From NCBI GenBank assembly GCA_016293915.1, contig JAEDCY010000001.1, positions 62,001-126,000 of the forward strand: a stretch of DNA of 64,000 nt, read 5' to 3'. A program made the position numbers and the translations under genes. The stretch comes from Treponema sp. Its GTDB lineage: Bacteria; Spirochaetota; Spirochaetia; Treponematales; Treponemataceae. Below, piece after piece: positions 17,947 to 26,638 of the stretch; the stretch's first letter is position 1, and every line of letters starts with the position of its first letter. Below the pieces are notes generated by a model, which saw only the letters and a list, made by a program, of their open reading frames with translations, was not told the origin of the DNA and searched no databases.

Positions 17947-18879
17947 TTATAATGATAACAGTTTATACAACTGCTGTTTATCCATTCTTATATTATGAAT
18001 TATTAATTCACTGTTTCCTATAATCTCTTCCTGAGAATTAGTAAGTCCAAATGCTAAAACTAACAGAGTCTTTCCGGCTTTCAGAAAAGTTCCATTTTTA
18101 AATCTGAAGTCAAGAGTAAGCAGGTATTGATTAGGATGCTTTAAATCTGTCTTAAAACTACCCTTCACATCAATAAGCTTAAGATCCAGCTGAGCTCCTG
18201 TGAGAATTGTCAGGAAGGATTGTGGTTTATTTGCAAAGAATCTTATTTCTGTTTCAGCATCTTTAAGATATGATGTCAGGTCTATATTAAGATCACTATA
18301 AAGTTCAGTTGTATCATCAGCAGGAAGTTTTGAAAGAGAATCATATTTATCAAGCATTCCTTCAATATTTCTTCCTATACAGGCTATCTTATCTGAAGGA
18401 AATGTCATTTCTATCTGACCGCTGTAAACTTTATAACTTAAAATACTTTCAGGTGGAGTGTAATCAGAAATTACAAAACCTTTTTTAGCATTAAGAACTT
18501 TTGGAAGAAATTTCTGAGGAATATTTCCATCAATTGAAGCCTGAACTTCAGTTCCATGACGTGAACGATTAAGACCGCAGTAAACTTTGTTTACGCGATC
18601 TGCAATCATTTTTGCATCTGAATCAGAACCTTCCGGATAAAAACCTGTAATAATTCTTTCAATTAAAACATTATCTGCAGCTTTTGGAATTGCAATATAA
18701 AATGAGCTTTCTGCATCTATAAGTTCAAGAGGATCAACAGGTCTTCCTCCTGCAGGCACTGATTTACAGCCCGCGATAAGGAGTAGAAAAAGAATAGATG
18801 CTGACCCCTGAACTCGTTTCAGGGCAGCATGACGGAAAAAGTTAAGCTTTTTCAATCTTGAAACTCCATTTTTTATCAT
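17947..18879 (-). CDS. Lipoprotein of unknown function with repeat-derived N-terminus
   Basis: I use the ATG at 18879 (MIKNGVSRLKKLNFF), giving 310 residues. The lipoprotein signal ends SILFLLLIAGC, a good lipobox. The mature protein has no family I recognise; it contains SSFYIAIPKAADNVLIERIITGFYP and beta-rich stretches. The start lies 38 bases inside the end of ileS, and the basic N-region (RHAALKRVQGSAS) is encoded by a GTCATGCTG-type palindromic repeat at 18798-18833. No ATG, GTG or TTG codon lies after the repeat before the hydrophobic part. Either the repeat inserted into an existing gene or the start lies elsewhere. Confidence 0.7.
   Translation of the reverse strand: MIKNGVSRLKKLNFFRHAALKRVQGSASILFLLLIAGCKSVPAGGRPVDPLELIDAESSFYIAIPKAADNVLIERIITGFYPEGSDSDAKMIADRVNKVYCGLNRSRHGTEVQASIDGNIPQKFLPKVLNAKKGFVISDYTPPESILSYKVYSGQIEMTFPSDKIACIGRNIEGMLDKYDSLSKLPADDTTELYSDLNIDLTSYLKDAETEIRFFANKPQSFLTILTGAQLDLKLIDVKGSFKTDLKHPNQYLLTLDFRFKNGTFLKAGKTLLVLAFGLTNSQEEIIGNSELIIHNIRMDKQQLYKLLSL
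18798..18833. repeat. Palindromic repeat, GTCATGCTG family, copy 1 (within coding sequence)
   Basis: Imperfect inverted repeat GATGCTGA...CAGCATGAC, with an inner stem CCCTGAA/TTTCAGGG. It resembles the elements at 49575-49601, 50998-51018 and in 60431-60601. It sits nine bases beyond the ileS stop and is read through by the lipoprotein frame. Confidence 0.7.
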
Positions 18880-21800
18880 CAGCTTCAACTTCGTATGCAC
18901 CTTTTTGACCTGCGTTCCAGCTTGCCTGTGCGGCAAGAGTTTCGCCGGAAATAAAGTCTGCAAACATCTTGAATGCTGCTTCAAGGTCGGCATCTCCGCC
19001 AAGCTCAAGAATAATTCTGTCGGTTACATTATAGCCGTTTTCCTTACGCTGGTTCTGAATACCGCGGATAAGGTCACGAACATAACCTTCTTTTTTAAGT
19101 TCGTCTGTAATCTTTGAATCCAGGCCGACTGTAAGAGTTCCGTCGTTGAGAACCTTAAGGTCATCCTTTTCAAAGCGTTCAACAAGAACCTTTTCTTCGT
19201 CGAGTTCTACAGTCTTACCTGCAACGTCTATGCTGAGTTTAGTTCCGTCGAGAATTGACTGAATCTGCTCGCTTGTAAGAGTTGCGATAATTTCTGCAGC
19301 CTGCTTCATAAGAGGTCCGAGTTCCTTACCAAGAACCTTGAAGTTTGCCTTAGCCTTGTATTCAACAAGCTCGTCTTCGCGGTCATGGAATTCAACCTTC
19401 TTAACGTTGAGTTCTTCTGCGATTGTATCCTGCATTTCTGAGAGTACAGTCTTTTCACTTGGGTTACGAGTTACCAAAGCTACGCTTGCAAGTGGCTGGC
19501 GGTTCTTGAGGTTGAACTGATTGCGAAGGCTATGTCCCATAGAAACTGCCTTCTGTACTGTTGCCATCTTGAACTCAAGCTCTTCGTTAATCCATGCCTT
19601 GTTAGGTACAGGATAGTCGCAGAGATGAACTGATTCCTTGTCGCTGTCGAGCTTGAGGTTCTGATACATTTCTTCTGTAATAAACGGAACAAATGGAGCT
19701 GCAACAGTTGCAAGAGTCTTAAGAGCGATATAGAGAGCTTCATATGCCTCTGCCTTGTCGCTGTCGTTTTCTGACTTCCAGAAGCGTCGGCGGCTGCGGC
19801 GGATATACCAGTTATTAAGTTCATCAATAAATTTTACGATCGGGTCGATAGAGCCAGACAAGTCGTAAGCATCCAGGGCTGAAGAAACTTCCTTAATAAG
19901 ATTCTGAGTAATAGATAAAAGCCATGCATCAAGAGGATTTGATGGAGTCTTGTTATCAAAAAGATGTCCTGTAGGAGCGGCCTTATCGATATTTGCATAA
20001 GTTACAAAGAAGGAATAAGAATTCCACCAAGGAATAATGATAGACTTAAGGACATCTCGAACACCTGCGTCTGAGTAGCGGATTTCGTCAGCCTTTACTA
20101 CAGCTGAGTGCATAAGAAAGAGGCGGATTGCATCTGCACCAAACTTGTTGATTGCTTCAACAGGGTCTGTGTAGTTGCGAAGTGACTTAGACATCTTTCG
20201 TCCGTCTTCTGCAAGTACAATTCCGTTTACGATACAGTTTTCAAAGGCAGGCTTGTCGAAAAGCTGGGCTGCAAGAACTGTAAGTGTATAGAACCAGCCA
20301 CGAGTCTGGTCAAGACCTTCTGAGATGAAGTTTGCAGGGAAGTTAGCTTCGAACTTCTCTTTATTTTCAAACGGATAATGTACCTGAGCGTATGGCATAG
20401 AGCCAGATTCAAACCAGCAGTCAAATACTTCCGGAATACGGCGCATTGTGCCCTTTCCACACTTAGGACACTTGAATGTAATCTTATCAACATACTGCTT
20501 GTGAAGGTCTTCAGGATAAGTTCCGTTGAGGTCCTTAAGCTCCTGGCGGCTTCCTACACAGAGGGTGTGCTTACAGTCAGGGTCATCACAACGCCAGATT
20601 GGAATCGGGTTACCCCAGTAGCGGTTACGGCTTACTGCCCAGTCGCGAGCCCCTGCAAGCCACTTTCCAAAACGGCCTTCCTTAATATGTGCAGGCTGCC
20701 AGTTGATTTTGCTGTTAGCCTTAAGAAGTACATCGTGATAATCAGCTACCTTAACAAACCAGCTTCCAATTCCGCGGTAAATCAATGGAGAACCACAGCG
20801 CCAGCAGTGAGGATATGAGTGAACAATAGAATCACGTTTTACAAGTTTACCCTCATCCTTAAGGCGCTTCATAATATCTTTATCTGCATCCTTTACAAAG
20901 AGGCCCTGGTAGTCAGGAACTTCTTTTGTAAACTTACATTCAGCATCGATTGGCTCAACGTTTGGAACGCCTGAACCACGGAATACCTTATTATCTTCTT
21001 CACCAAAGGCCGGAGCAATATGTACGATACCTGTACCGTCTTCTGTAGAAACGTAAGCAGCATTGAACATGCGGAAAGCACCCTTTTCGCACTTCTGGCC
21101 GCTCATTTCTTCGCAGACCTTTGGATCTTTAAGATTTTCAAAGTATGGGAAAAGAGGCTCATATTCAGCATCAATAAAATCAGCACCCTTTTGGCTGTAG
21201 ATGATTTCGTAGCCAGATTCATCTTTATAGTAAGCAGACAAGCGGGCTTCAGCAAAAATGTAGTAGTCACCGCTTTCCTTATCCAAAATCTTTACATAAT
21301 CAATATCAGGCCCCATACAAAGACCAAGGTTTGAAGGCAAGGTCCATGGAGTTGTTGTCCATGCGAGGAAGTAAGTTTTTCCGTTTGCCATGTCAGGGTC
21401 GTTTACACCTGCTGGTGCCTTAGTAATCTTAAAGCGAACAGTTACAGTCTGATCCTGAACATCCTTATAGCCCTGAGCAAGTTCGTGAGTCGAAAGAACA
21501 GTAGAACAGCGTGGACAGTAAGGAAGAATATATTTTCCTTCGTAGATTAAGCCCTTATCCCAGAGAGTTTTTGCAACCCACCAGATAGACTCCATGAACT
21601 CAGGATTCATTGTCTTGTAGTCGTTATCAAAATCTACCCAGCGGCCCATACGGGTAATTGTTGTGCGCCATTCAGAAGTATACTTCAAAACCGAAGCGCG
21701 GCAGGCATCATTAAATTTGTCGATACCGAGGGCTTCAATTTCGTGCTTAGAGTTAAGACCAAGCTCTTTTTCAATCAGGTTTTCAACAGGAAGACCGTGA

Positions 21801-22063
21801 CAGTCCCAGCCGAAGCGGCGCTCAACGCGTTTTCCCTTCATTGTCTGGTAGCGTGGAATAATATCTTTAATGGTTGATGGAATAAAATGTCCGAAGTGTG
21901 GGAGACCTGTAGCAAACGGAGGGCCATCATAAAATACGAAATCCTCTGCACCATCTCTCTGGCTAACTGATTTTTTGAAAATGTCATTATCCTGCCAGAA
22001 TTTTAATACTTCTTCTTCCTGTTTAGGAAAGTCAACTTTTGGATCAACCGGTTTAAAGCTCAT
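18842..22063 (-). CDS. ileS: Isoleucyl-tRNA synthetase, eukaryotic-type (IleS2)
   Basis: This 1073-residue class I synthetase charges tRNA-Ile. The HIGH-type motif is GLPHFGHF near residue 53 and the KMSKS loop reads GRKMSKSLRNY near 630. The stretch TMKGKRVERRFGWDCHGLPVE marks the eukaryote-like IleS2 form, the type associated with natural mupirocin resistance and known in spirochaetes. An editing domain with TTTPWTLPSN lies near residues 235-245, and an anticodon-binding domain makes up the C-terminal part. The length is normal for the group. Confidence 0.97.
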   Translation of the reverse strand: MSFKPVDPKVDFPKQEEEVLKFWQDNDIFKKSVSQRDGAEDFVFYDGPPFATGLPHFGHFIPSTIKDIIPRYQTMKGKRVERRFGWDCHGLPVENLIEKELGLNSKHEIEALGIDKFNDACRASVLKYTSEWRTTITRMGRWVDFDNDYKTMNPEFMESIWWVAKTLWDKGLIYEGKYILPYCPRCSTVLSTHELAQGYKDVQDQTVTVRFKITKAPAGVNDPDMANGKTYFLAWTTTPWTLPSNLGLCMGPDIDYVKILDKESGDYYIFAEARLSAYYKDESGYEIIYSQKGADFIDAEYEPLFPYFENLKDPKVCEEMSGQKCEKGAFRMFNAAYVSTEDGTGIVHIAPAFGEEDNKVFRGSGVPNVEPIDAECKFTKEVPDYQGLFVKDADKDIMKRLKDEGKLVKRDSIVHSYPHCWRCGSPLIYRGIGSWFVKVADYHDVLLKANSKINWQPAHIKEGRFGKWLAGARDWAVSRNRYWGNPIPIWRCDDPDCKHTLCVGSRQELKDLNGTYPEDLHKQYVDKITFKCPKCGKGTMRRIPEVFDCWFESGSMPYAQVHYPFENKEKFEANFPANFISEGLDQTRGWFYTLTVLAAQLFDKPAFENCIVNGIVLAEDGRKMSKSLRNYTDPVEAINKFGADAIRLFLMHSAVVKADEIRYSDAGVRDVLKSIIIPWWNSYSFFVTYANIDKAAPTGHLFDNKTPSNPLDAWLLSITQNLIKEVSSALDAYDLSGSIDPIVKFIDELNNWYIRRSRRRFWKSENDSDKAEAYEALYIALKTLATVAAPFVPFITEEMYQNLKLDSDKESVHLCDYPVPNKAWINEELEFKMATVQKAVSMGHSLRNQFNLKNRQPLASVALVTRNPSEKTVLSEMQDTIAEELNVKKVEFHDREDELVEYKAKANFKVLGKELGPLMKQAAEIIATLTSEQIQSILDGTKLSIDVAGKTVELDEEKVLVERFEKDDLKVLNDGTLTVGLDSKITDELKKEGYVRDLIRGIQNQRKENGYNVTDRIILELGGDADLEAAFKMFADFISGETLAAQASWNAGQKGAYEVEADDKKWSFKIEKA

Positions 22064-22194
22064 GTATATGTCCTTTTAATAAGTGATATTATTAATAATC
22101 TTCTTATTATGACATAAAAAGCGATTTTATTCTATAACATTACAAAAATTACTCTCTAGAAGAAACTTCTTATATTTGCTAAACTTTTTATATT

Positions 22195-23025
22195 ATGAAG
22201 AGATATTTATCATTTTTTTTATTTTTTCTGGCTTTCACTTTTTCATTAAGCGCAGCCGAATTATCAGACTCTGATTCTGCATTAATTTATAAAACTCTTG
22301 ATGCAAGATTAAAAACAAGACTTTTTGAAACTCCAGATGAAGCAATTTCTTTTCTTAATAATTTCAAATCAGAAATTTTAAATGATAAGGATTATAATTC
22401 AGCAGGCAAAGAAGCAAAGATTATCTTTGAAAACATGATTGCTCTTGAACGATACAATTATATGTATGCTAAAGACATTAATTCAAAAGAGCTAAAGCCT
22501 TATATCATTGAACAGTATGAAAAAATAGAAGCATTTCAAAAGGCAAATGAAAATCAGGAGTTTTCACCCTGGTTTGTTCTAAGCTCTGGCGATGTAATCA
22601 ATTCTTCGATGCAGTTTATTCCGCAGGGAACAGCTATTAAGCTTGGACTTAAAGAAAAAGATGATTATGACAAGGTGGTTAAAAAATATCCATCTTTAGC
22701 ATTTGGAAGAATAAACCGTGCATTATGGTATTATTTTGCCCCTGCCATTGGTGGAGGAAGCAAAAACGTCGCAAAAGAAGATTTTGAAAATGCAGTAAAA
22801 AACGCATCCTGCAACTATGAAAAGTTTTATTCGCGAATATATCTTTCACAGGTTTATTTTGATGAAGGAAAAAAAGAAGAATGTAAAAAACTTTTATCTG
22901 AATGTGATGAAATTCTTCCTGGAAATTTTTATACACCATTTATAAAAATTCTAAATGACAATAAATATTCTCTGATGTATTATGTAATTAACAGAGAAAA
23001 AGTTGATAAAAAACTTGGACTTTAG
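22195..23025 (+). CDS. Secreted protein of unknown function
   Basis: A 276-residue protein with a clear signal peptide (MKRYLSFFLFFLAFTFSLSA, cut before AEL). The mature part is alpha-helical in character, with Asn/Lys-rich segments and a TPR-like ending: YEKFYSRIYLSQVYFDEGKKEECKKLL followed by FYTPFIKIL. I recognise no family. It lies upstream of the glycolipid-type operon but has its own separation of 71 bases that contains a promoter, so it is probably a separate unit. The 131-base spacer before it, divergent from ileS, holds nothing else I can name. Confidence 0.7.
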   Translation: MKRYLSFFLFFLAFTFSLSAAELSDSDSALIYKTLDARLKTRLFETPDEAISFLNNFKSEILNDKDYNSAGKEAKIIFENMIALERYNYMYAKDINSKELKPYIIEQYEKIEAFQKANENQEFSPWFVLSSGDVINSSMQFIPQGTAIKLGLKEKDDYDKVVKKYPSLAFGRINRALWYYFAPAIGGGSKNVAKEDFENAVKNASCNYEKFYSRIYLSQVYFDEGKKEECKKLLSECDEILPGNFYTPFIKILNDNKYSLMYYVINREKVDKKLGL

Positions 23026-23041
23026 TAAAATTTCTTTTTAC

Positions 23042-23070
23042 TTGTCTTTACATTATAAAAATGTTAAAAT
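23042..23070 (+). promoter_or_regulatory. Predicted promoter of the GT8-PlsC-PlsC-GT8 operon
   Basis: -35 box TTGTCT at 23042-23047 and -10 box TAAAAT at 23065-23070 are 17 bases apart. The first ATG is 27 bases further, with an AAGGA ribosome site at about 23086-23090. Confidence 0.6.
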
Positions 23071-23096
23071 TAATGCTAGATTTTTAAGGATTTAAC

Positions 23097-24122
23097 ATGA
23101 ACAAACAAAAGGAAATACCAATCTGTTTTGCAACTGATGATAATTATGTTCCATTTTTATCAGTTGCTATTGCCTCTCTTCTTGATAATTCATCAGTAGA
23201 AAATTATTACAGGATTTTTATTCTTATTACTCAGCTTAAGGCTGAAAATATTAATAAAATTAAAAAGCTTGAAAAACCAAATTCTTCTATAGAGTTTATT
23301 TCCCTAGCAAAAGAACTTGATAAAATTCAAGACATGTTCCATCTTCGAGATTATTATTCTAAGGAAACTTATTATAGAATCTTTATTCCAAATCTTTTTC
23401 CCCAATATAAAAAGATTCTTTATCTGGATTGCGATATTACAGTTATTGGTGACATAAGCGAGCTTTATAATACTCATATTCACGGATTTTATGTAGGTGC
23501 GGCTCAGGAAGAAGTAATGCAGACCTATGAGGTTTTTGGTAATTACGTAGAAAAAGCTGTCGGAATTGATCGCAAAAATTACTTTAATGCAGGTATTCTT
23601 CTTATCAATTGCCGACGCTGGAGAAATAAATTTATTGCAGAAAAATTTGTTGATTTATTGAAAAGATATAAATTCCGTGTTGTACAGGATGAAGACTATT
23701 TGAATGTACTTTGTAAAGGCCATGTAAGAAGTATTTCACTTGGCTGGAATAAGACAGCTTATAAAAATGATGCTTTTGACGACAAAGATCTTCGCCTTAT
23801 CCACTGGAAAATAAACTGGCGCCCATGGAAATATAAAAATGTTCTTTACGAAGAATATTTCTGGAAATATGCTAAGATGACTGATTTTTATGATCAGCTT
23901 ATTCAGATGAGAGATTCCAGAACTCAGGAAGATTTTGAAAAAGATGAACTTCTTATGAAGAATCTTGAAAAAATGGCTGAAGAAGATGCAAATGATCCAA
24001 ATAACTACCATAACACACAGGGAAAAACCGGAAGTGTCTGGTGGCTTTTTGATAAACTTATGAATTTTATCAGAATCAGAAAGCTTTTACACATAAAAGC
24101 ATATAAAACAAAAAGAAAATGA
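23097..24122 (+). CDS. Family 8 glycosyltransferase 1
   Basis: A 341-residue GT8-type enzyme, the group of retaining transferases that includes bacterial lipopolysaccharide galactosyl- and glucosyltransferases. It starts with ICFATDDNYVPFLSVAIASLL, has the metal-binding DxD as ILYLDCDITVIGD near residue 105, and the downstream FNAGILLINCRRW and VQDEDYLNVL motifs. There is no signal peptide, so it works in the cytoplasm. The donor and acceptor cannot be read from sequence. Its stop overlaps the next gene's start by four bases. Confidence 0.88.
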   Translation: MNKQKEIPICFATDDNYVPFLSVAIASLLDNSSVENYYRIFILITQLKAENINKIKKLEKPNSSIEFISLAKELDKIQDMFHLRDYYSKETYYRIFIPNLFPQYKKILYLDCDITVIGDISELYNTHIHGFYVGAAQEEVMQTYEVFGNYVEKAVGIDRKNYFNAGILLINCRRWRNKFIAEKFVDLLKRYKFRVVQDEDYLNVLCKGHVRSISLGWNKTAYKNDAFDDKDLRLIHWKINWRPWKYKNVLYEEYFWKYAKMTDFYDQLIQMRDSRTQEDFEKDELLMKNLEKMAEEDANDPNNYHNTQGKTGSVWWLFDKLMNFIRIRKLLHIKAYKTKRK

Positions 24123-25000
24123 GCGAATTAAATAACGAAATAAAAGTAGAAAAAAATCCTCAAAGACTCGCTGTTCTTAAAAGAATAGAGGAATATGAAA
24201 AAAAAGGCTGGTGGTCAAAGGATGTAGAAGAAGACCCCCCGACTATTCCTCTTACTCCAGACAAGGTTGATTATCTAAATAAAAAATTTAAAAACAAAAT
24301 TGCAACTTTTTTTGTTAATAAAGGCGCAAAAAGATTTATCAATAATCTTGTAAAAAACAAGCAGATGATTATTAAGGAAATCAAAGGAATTGAAAACTTT
24401 GAAGCTGTAAAAGATACCGGCGTAATCATTACCTGTAATCACTTTAATGCATTTGATAACTTTGCTATTCATTATGCTCTTTTTCCATATATGTATAACA
24501 GAAGCGGCAAAGTTCTTTATAAAGTTATCCGCGAAGGAAATTATACAAACTTTCCAGGGCTTTACGGCTTTTTCTTCCGCCACTGTAATACACTTCCATT
24601 GAGTGCAAATTTTTCAACAATGAAAAATTTTATGAAAGCCATGAAGATTCTGCTTGAACGCGGAGAGAAGGTTCTTGTTTATGCTGAACAGGGAATGTGG
24701 TGGAATTACAGAAAACCTCGCCCTCTTACTGCTGGTGCTTTTAAATTTGCCGTAGAATCAAATGTTCCAGTTCTTCCTATTTTTATCACAATGGAAGATT
24801 CAGATTTGATTGATGGTGACGGATTTCCGGTACAGAAATATACAATTAATATTCTTCCTGCAATTTATGCTGATCCTTCAAAAAATTCAAAAGAAAATAT
24901 CGAAGAAATGAAAAATAAAAATTATGAAGCCTGGGTTAAAGTATACGAGGATTTCTACAAGACACCTCTCGTTTATTCTACAGAAAATGAGGCTGATTAA
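24119..25000 (+). CDS. PlsC-type acyltransferase 1
   Basis: A 293-residue member of the 1-acyl-glycerol-3-phosphate acyltransferase superfamily. The catalytic HX4D motif reads NHFNAFDN near residue 105, and the acceptor-binding region has LVYAEQGMWWNYRKPRP (the E-G motif) and VPVLPIF. It lacks long membrane helices. It acylates some hydroxyl acceptor; given the GT8 neighbours, a glycolipid or a lipid-linked sugar is plausible. The start overlaps the previous gene (ATGA) and its stop overlaps the next start (TAATG). Confidence 0.85.
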   Translation: MSELNNEIKVEKNPQRLAVLKRIEEYEKKGWWSKDVEEDPPTIPLTPDKVDYLNKKFKNKIATFFVNKGAKRFINNLVKNKQMIIKEIKGIENFEAVKDTGVIITCNHFNAFDNFAIHYALFPYMYNRSGKVLYKVIREGNYTNFPGLYGFFFRHCNTLPLSANFSTMKNFMKAMKILLERGEKVLVYAEQGMWWNYRKPRPLTAGAFKFAVESNVPVLPIFITMEDSDLIDGDGFPVQKYTINILPAIYADPSKNSKENIEEMKNKNYEAWVKVYEDFYKTPLVYSTENEAD

Positions 25001-25791
25001 TGAAGCATCCGGACATAATCTATTATAAAGATGAGATTAACGATGAATTTGCCGGAGACAACCTTGTTCCACGAAAAATTGATGAAACTTACTGGTATGG
25101 TGATAATTCTCTTTATTTCAAATTCATGCGCCTTTTCTGGTACAGAATTTTTGCACATCCTCTAGCAATAGCTTTTCTGCTTTTTAAGTATCATCATAAA
25201 ATTGTAAACCGTAAGGTTCTAAAACCTTATATAAAGCAGCCGATTTTTGTTTTTGCAAATCATACAAACAATATTTCAGATGCACTGATTCCAACTCTCG
25301 TAAGCTTTCCTCATTCTACCTATATTGTGGTAAACGCCAATAACGTTTCTATTCCAGGGCTTAGAAGAATTACTCATTTTCTTGGTGCGCTTCCATTGCC
25401 TGATAATATGGCTGCAACAAAAAATTTCATGAATACCCTAAAACTACGTGTCAGCGAAGGAGCTTCTATTATGATTTATCCGGAAGCACATATATGGCCA
25501 TTTTATACAAAAATCAGACCTTTTACAGATTCATCTTTCCGCTACCCTATTCAGTATGGATGTCCTGTATTCTGTTTTACAAACACGTACCAAAAACGAA
25601 GATTTTCAAAGACTCCACGTATTGTTACTTATGTTGACGGACCTTTTTTTCCGAATGAAAATCTTGACCGAAAAGAAAAACAGGCTGATTTGCGAAATCG
25701 TGTTTATGAAGCAATGTGTGAAAGAAGCAAAATGAATAATGTTGAGCTTATTAAATACGTTAAGGCAACTGACAACGACAAGGAGAACTAA
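25000..25791 (+). CDS. PlsC-type acyltransferase 2 with unusual HX5D spacing
   Basis: A 263-residue paralogue of the previous acyltransferase. The His-Asp motif reads FANHTNNISDA, where His and Asp are separated by five residues; the family norm is four. The acceptor motif is present as MIYPEAHIWPFYTKIRPF. Either the active site is slightly remodelled or a different Asp-like residue is used. The motif order and context make it a real acyltransferase-family protein, but activity is open. Next gene starts four bases later. Confidence 0.8.
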   Translation: MKHPDIIYYKDEINDEFAGDNLVPRKIDETYWYGDNSLYFKFMRLFWYRIFAHPLAIAFLLFKYHHKIVNRKVLKPYIKQPIFVFANHTNNISDALIPTLVSFPHSTYIVVNANNVSIPGLRRITHFLGALPLPDNMAATKNFMNTLKLRVSEGASIMIYPEAHIWPFYTKIRPFTDSSFRYPIQYGCPVFCFTNTYQKRRFSKTPRIVTYVDGPFFPNENLDRKEKQADLRNRVYEAMCERSKMNNVELIKYVKATDNDKEN

Positions 25792-25794
25792 TTA

Positions 25795-26628
25795 ATGCGT
25801 AACATAATGTTCTGCGGAAACTCTAAAGTTTTTGATGGTGTTCTCACCTGTATGCTTTCAATTTTTAAACGGACTGAAACAAAAGAAGCTTTTGAAATTA
25901 CAATTCTTACAATGGACGTTTCTCATCTTAATCCCGCTTATACTGCAATTGATGATAAGATGATTTCTTTTCTTGATAATGTTGCAAAAAAATATAACCC
26001 TGAAAATATTGTTCGTAAAATTGATGTGACAGATATTTATAAAAAAGAATTTTCCAACAGTCCAAATGAACAGTGCTATTGTTCACCCTATACATTGATT
26101 CGGCTTTTTGCAGATTTGATTCCAGGTATGCCTGAAAAGTTTTTATATCTGGACATAGATATTATGTTTAATAAAGACATCTGTATGCTTTATGATATTG
26201 ATATTACTGATTATGAGTATGCAGCTGCCAACGACCATTATGGTAAATATCTGATACGCCCTGATTATATCAATGCCGGAGTTTTACTTTTTAACCTTAC
26301 AAAATGTCGCGAAACAGGTCTTTTTGAAAAATCCCGTAATCAGATTAAAACTAAAAAATGGCTTTTTGCAGATCAGGATGCTTTGTGGCACAGCACCACA
26401 AAGAAAAAAATTATTTCCCAGAAGTTTAACGACCAGAAATTTCTCTGGCCTAAATGGACAGTTGTAAGGCATTTCTCAAAACGTCTTTTCTGGCTACCAT
26501 ACCCTCACACAGCAAACATCAAGCAATACCACGTAACAAAGGTTCATACTGTTTTTAAGTACGACCAGTTTGATGATATTCTTTATGAATATATTTATCT
26601 GAAAAGAAAGTTCGAAGAAGAACAATAG
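25795..26628 (+). CDS. Family 8 glycosyltransferase 2
   Basis: A 277-residue GT8-type protein. The N-terminus reads NIMFCGNSKVFDGVLTCMLSIFK, the metal-binding DxD is FLYLDIDIMFNKD near residue 122, and DYINAGVLLFNLTKCR plus FADQDALWHS follow. It differs clearly from the first GT8 of the operon, so the two enzymes probably add different sugars or act on different acceptors. It ends the operon, convergent with the next gene. Confidence 0.85.
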   Translation: MRNIMFCGNSKVFDGVLTCMLSIFKRTETKEAFEITILTMDVSHLNPAYTAIDDKMISFLDNVAKKYNPENIVRKIDVTDIYKKEFSNSPNEQCYCSPYTLIRLFADLIPGMPEKFLYLDIDIMFNKDICMLYDIDITDYEYAAANDHYGKYLIRPDYINAGVLLFNLTKCRETGLFEKSRNQIKTKKWLFADQDALWHSTTKKKIISQKFNDQKFLWPKWTVVRHFSKRLFWLPYPHTANIKQYHVTKVHTVFKYDQFDDILYEYIYLKRKFEEEQ

Positions 26629-26638
26629 GATATTAATA

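Noticed and set aside
18880..19008. Longer start of the 17947 lipoprotein
   Set aside because: It would place 43 extra residues before the basic N-region and overlap ileS coding sequence more deeply.
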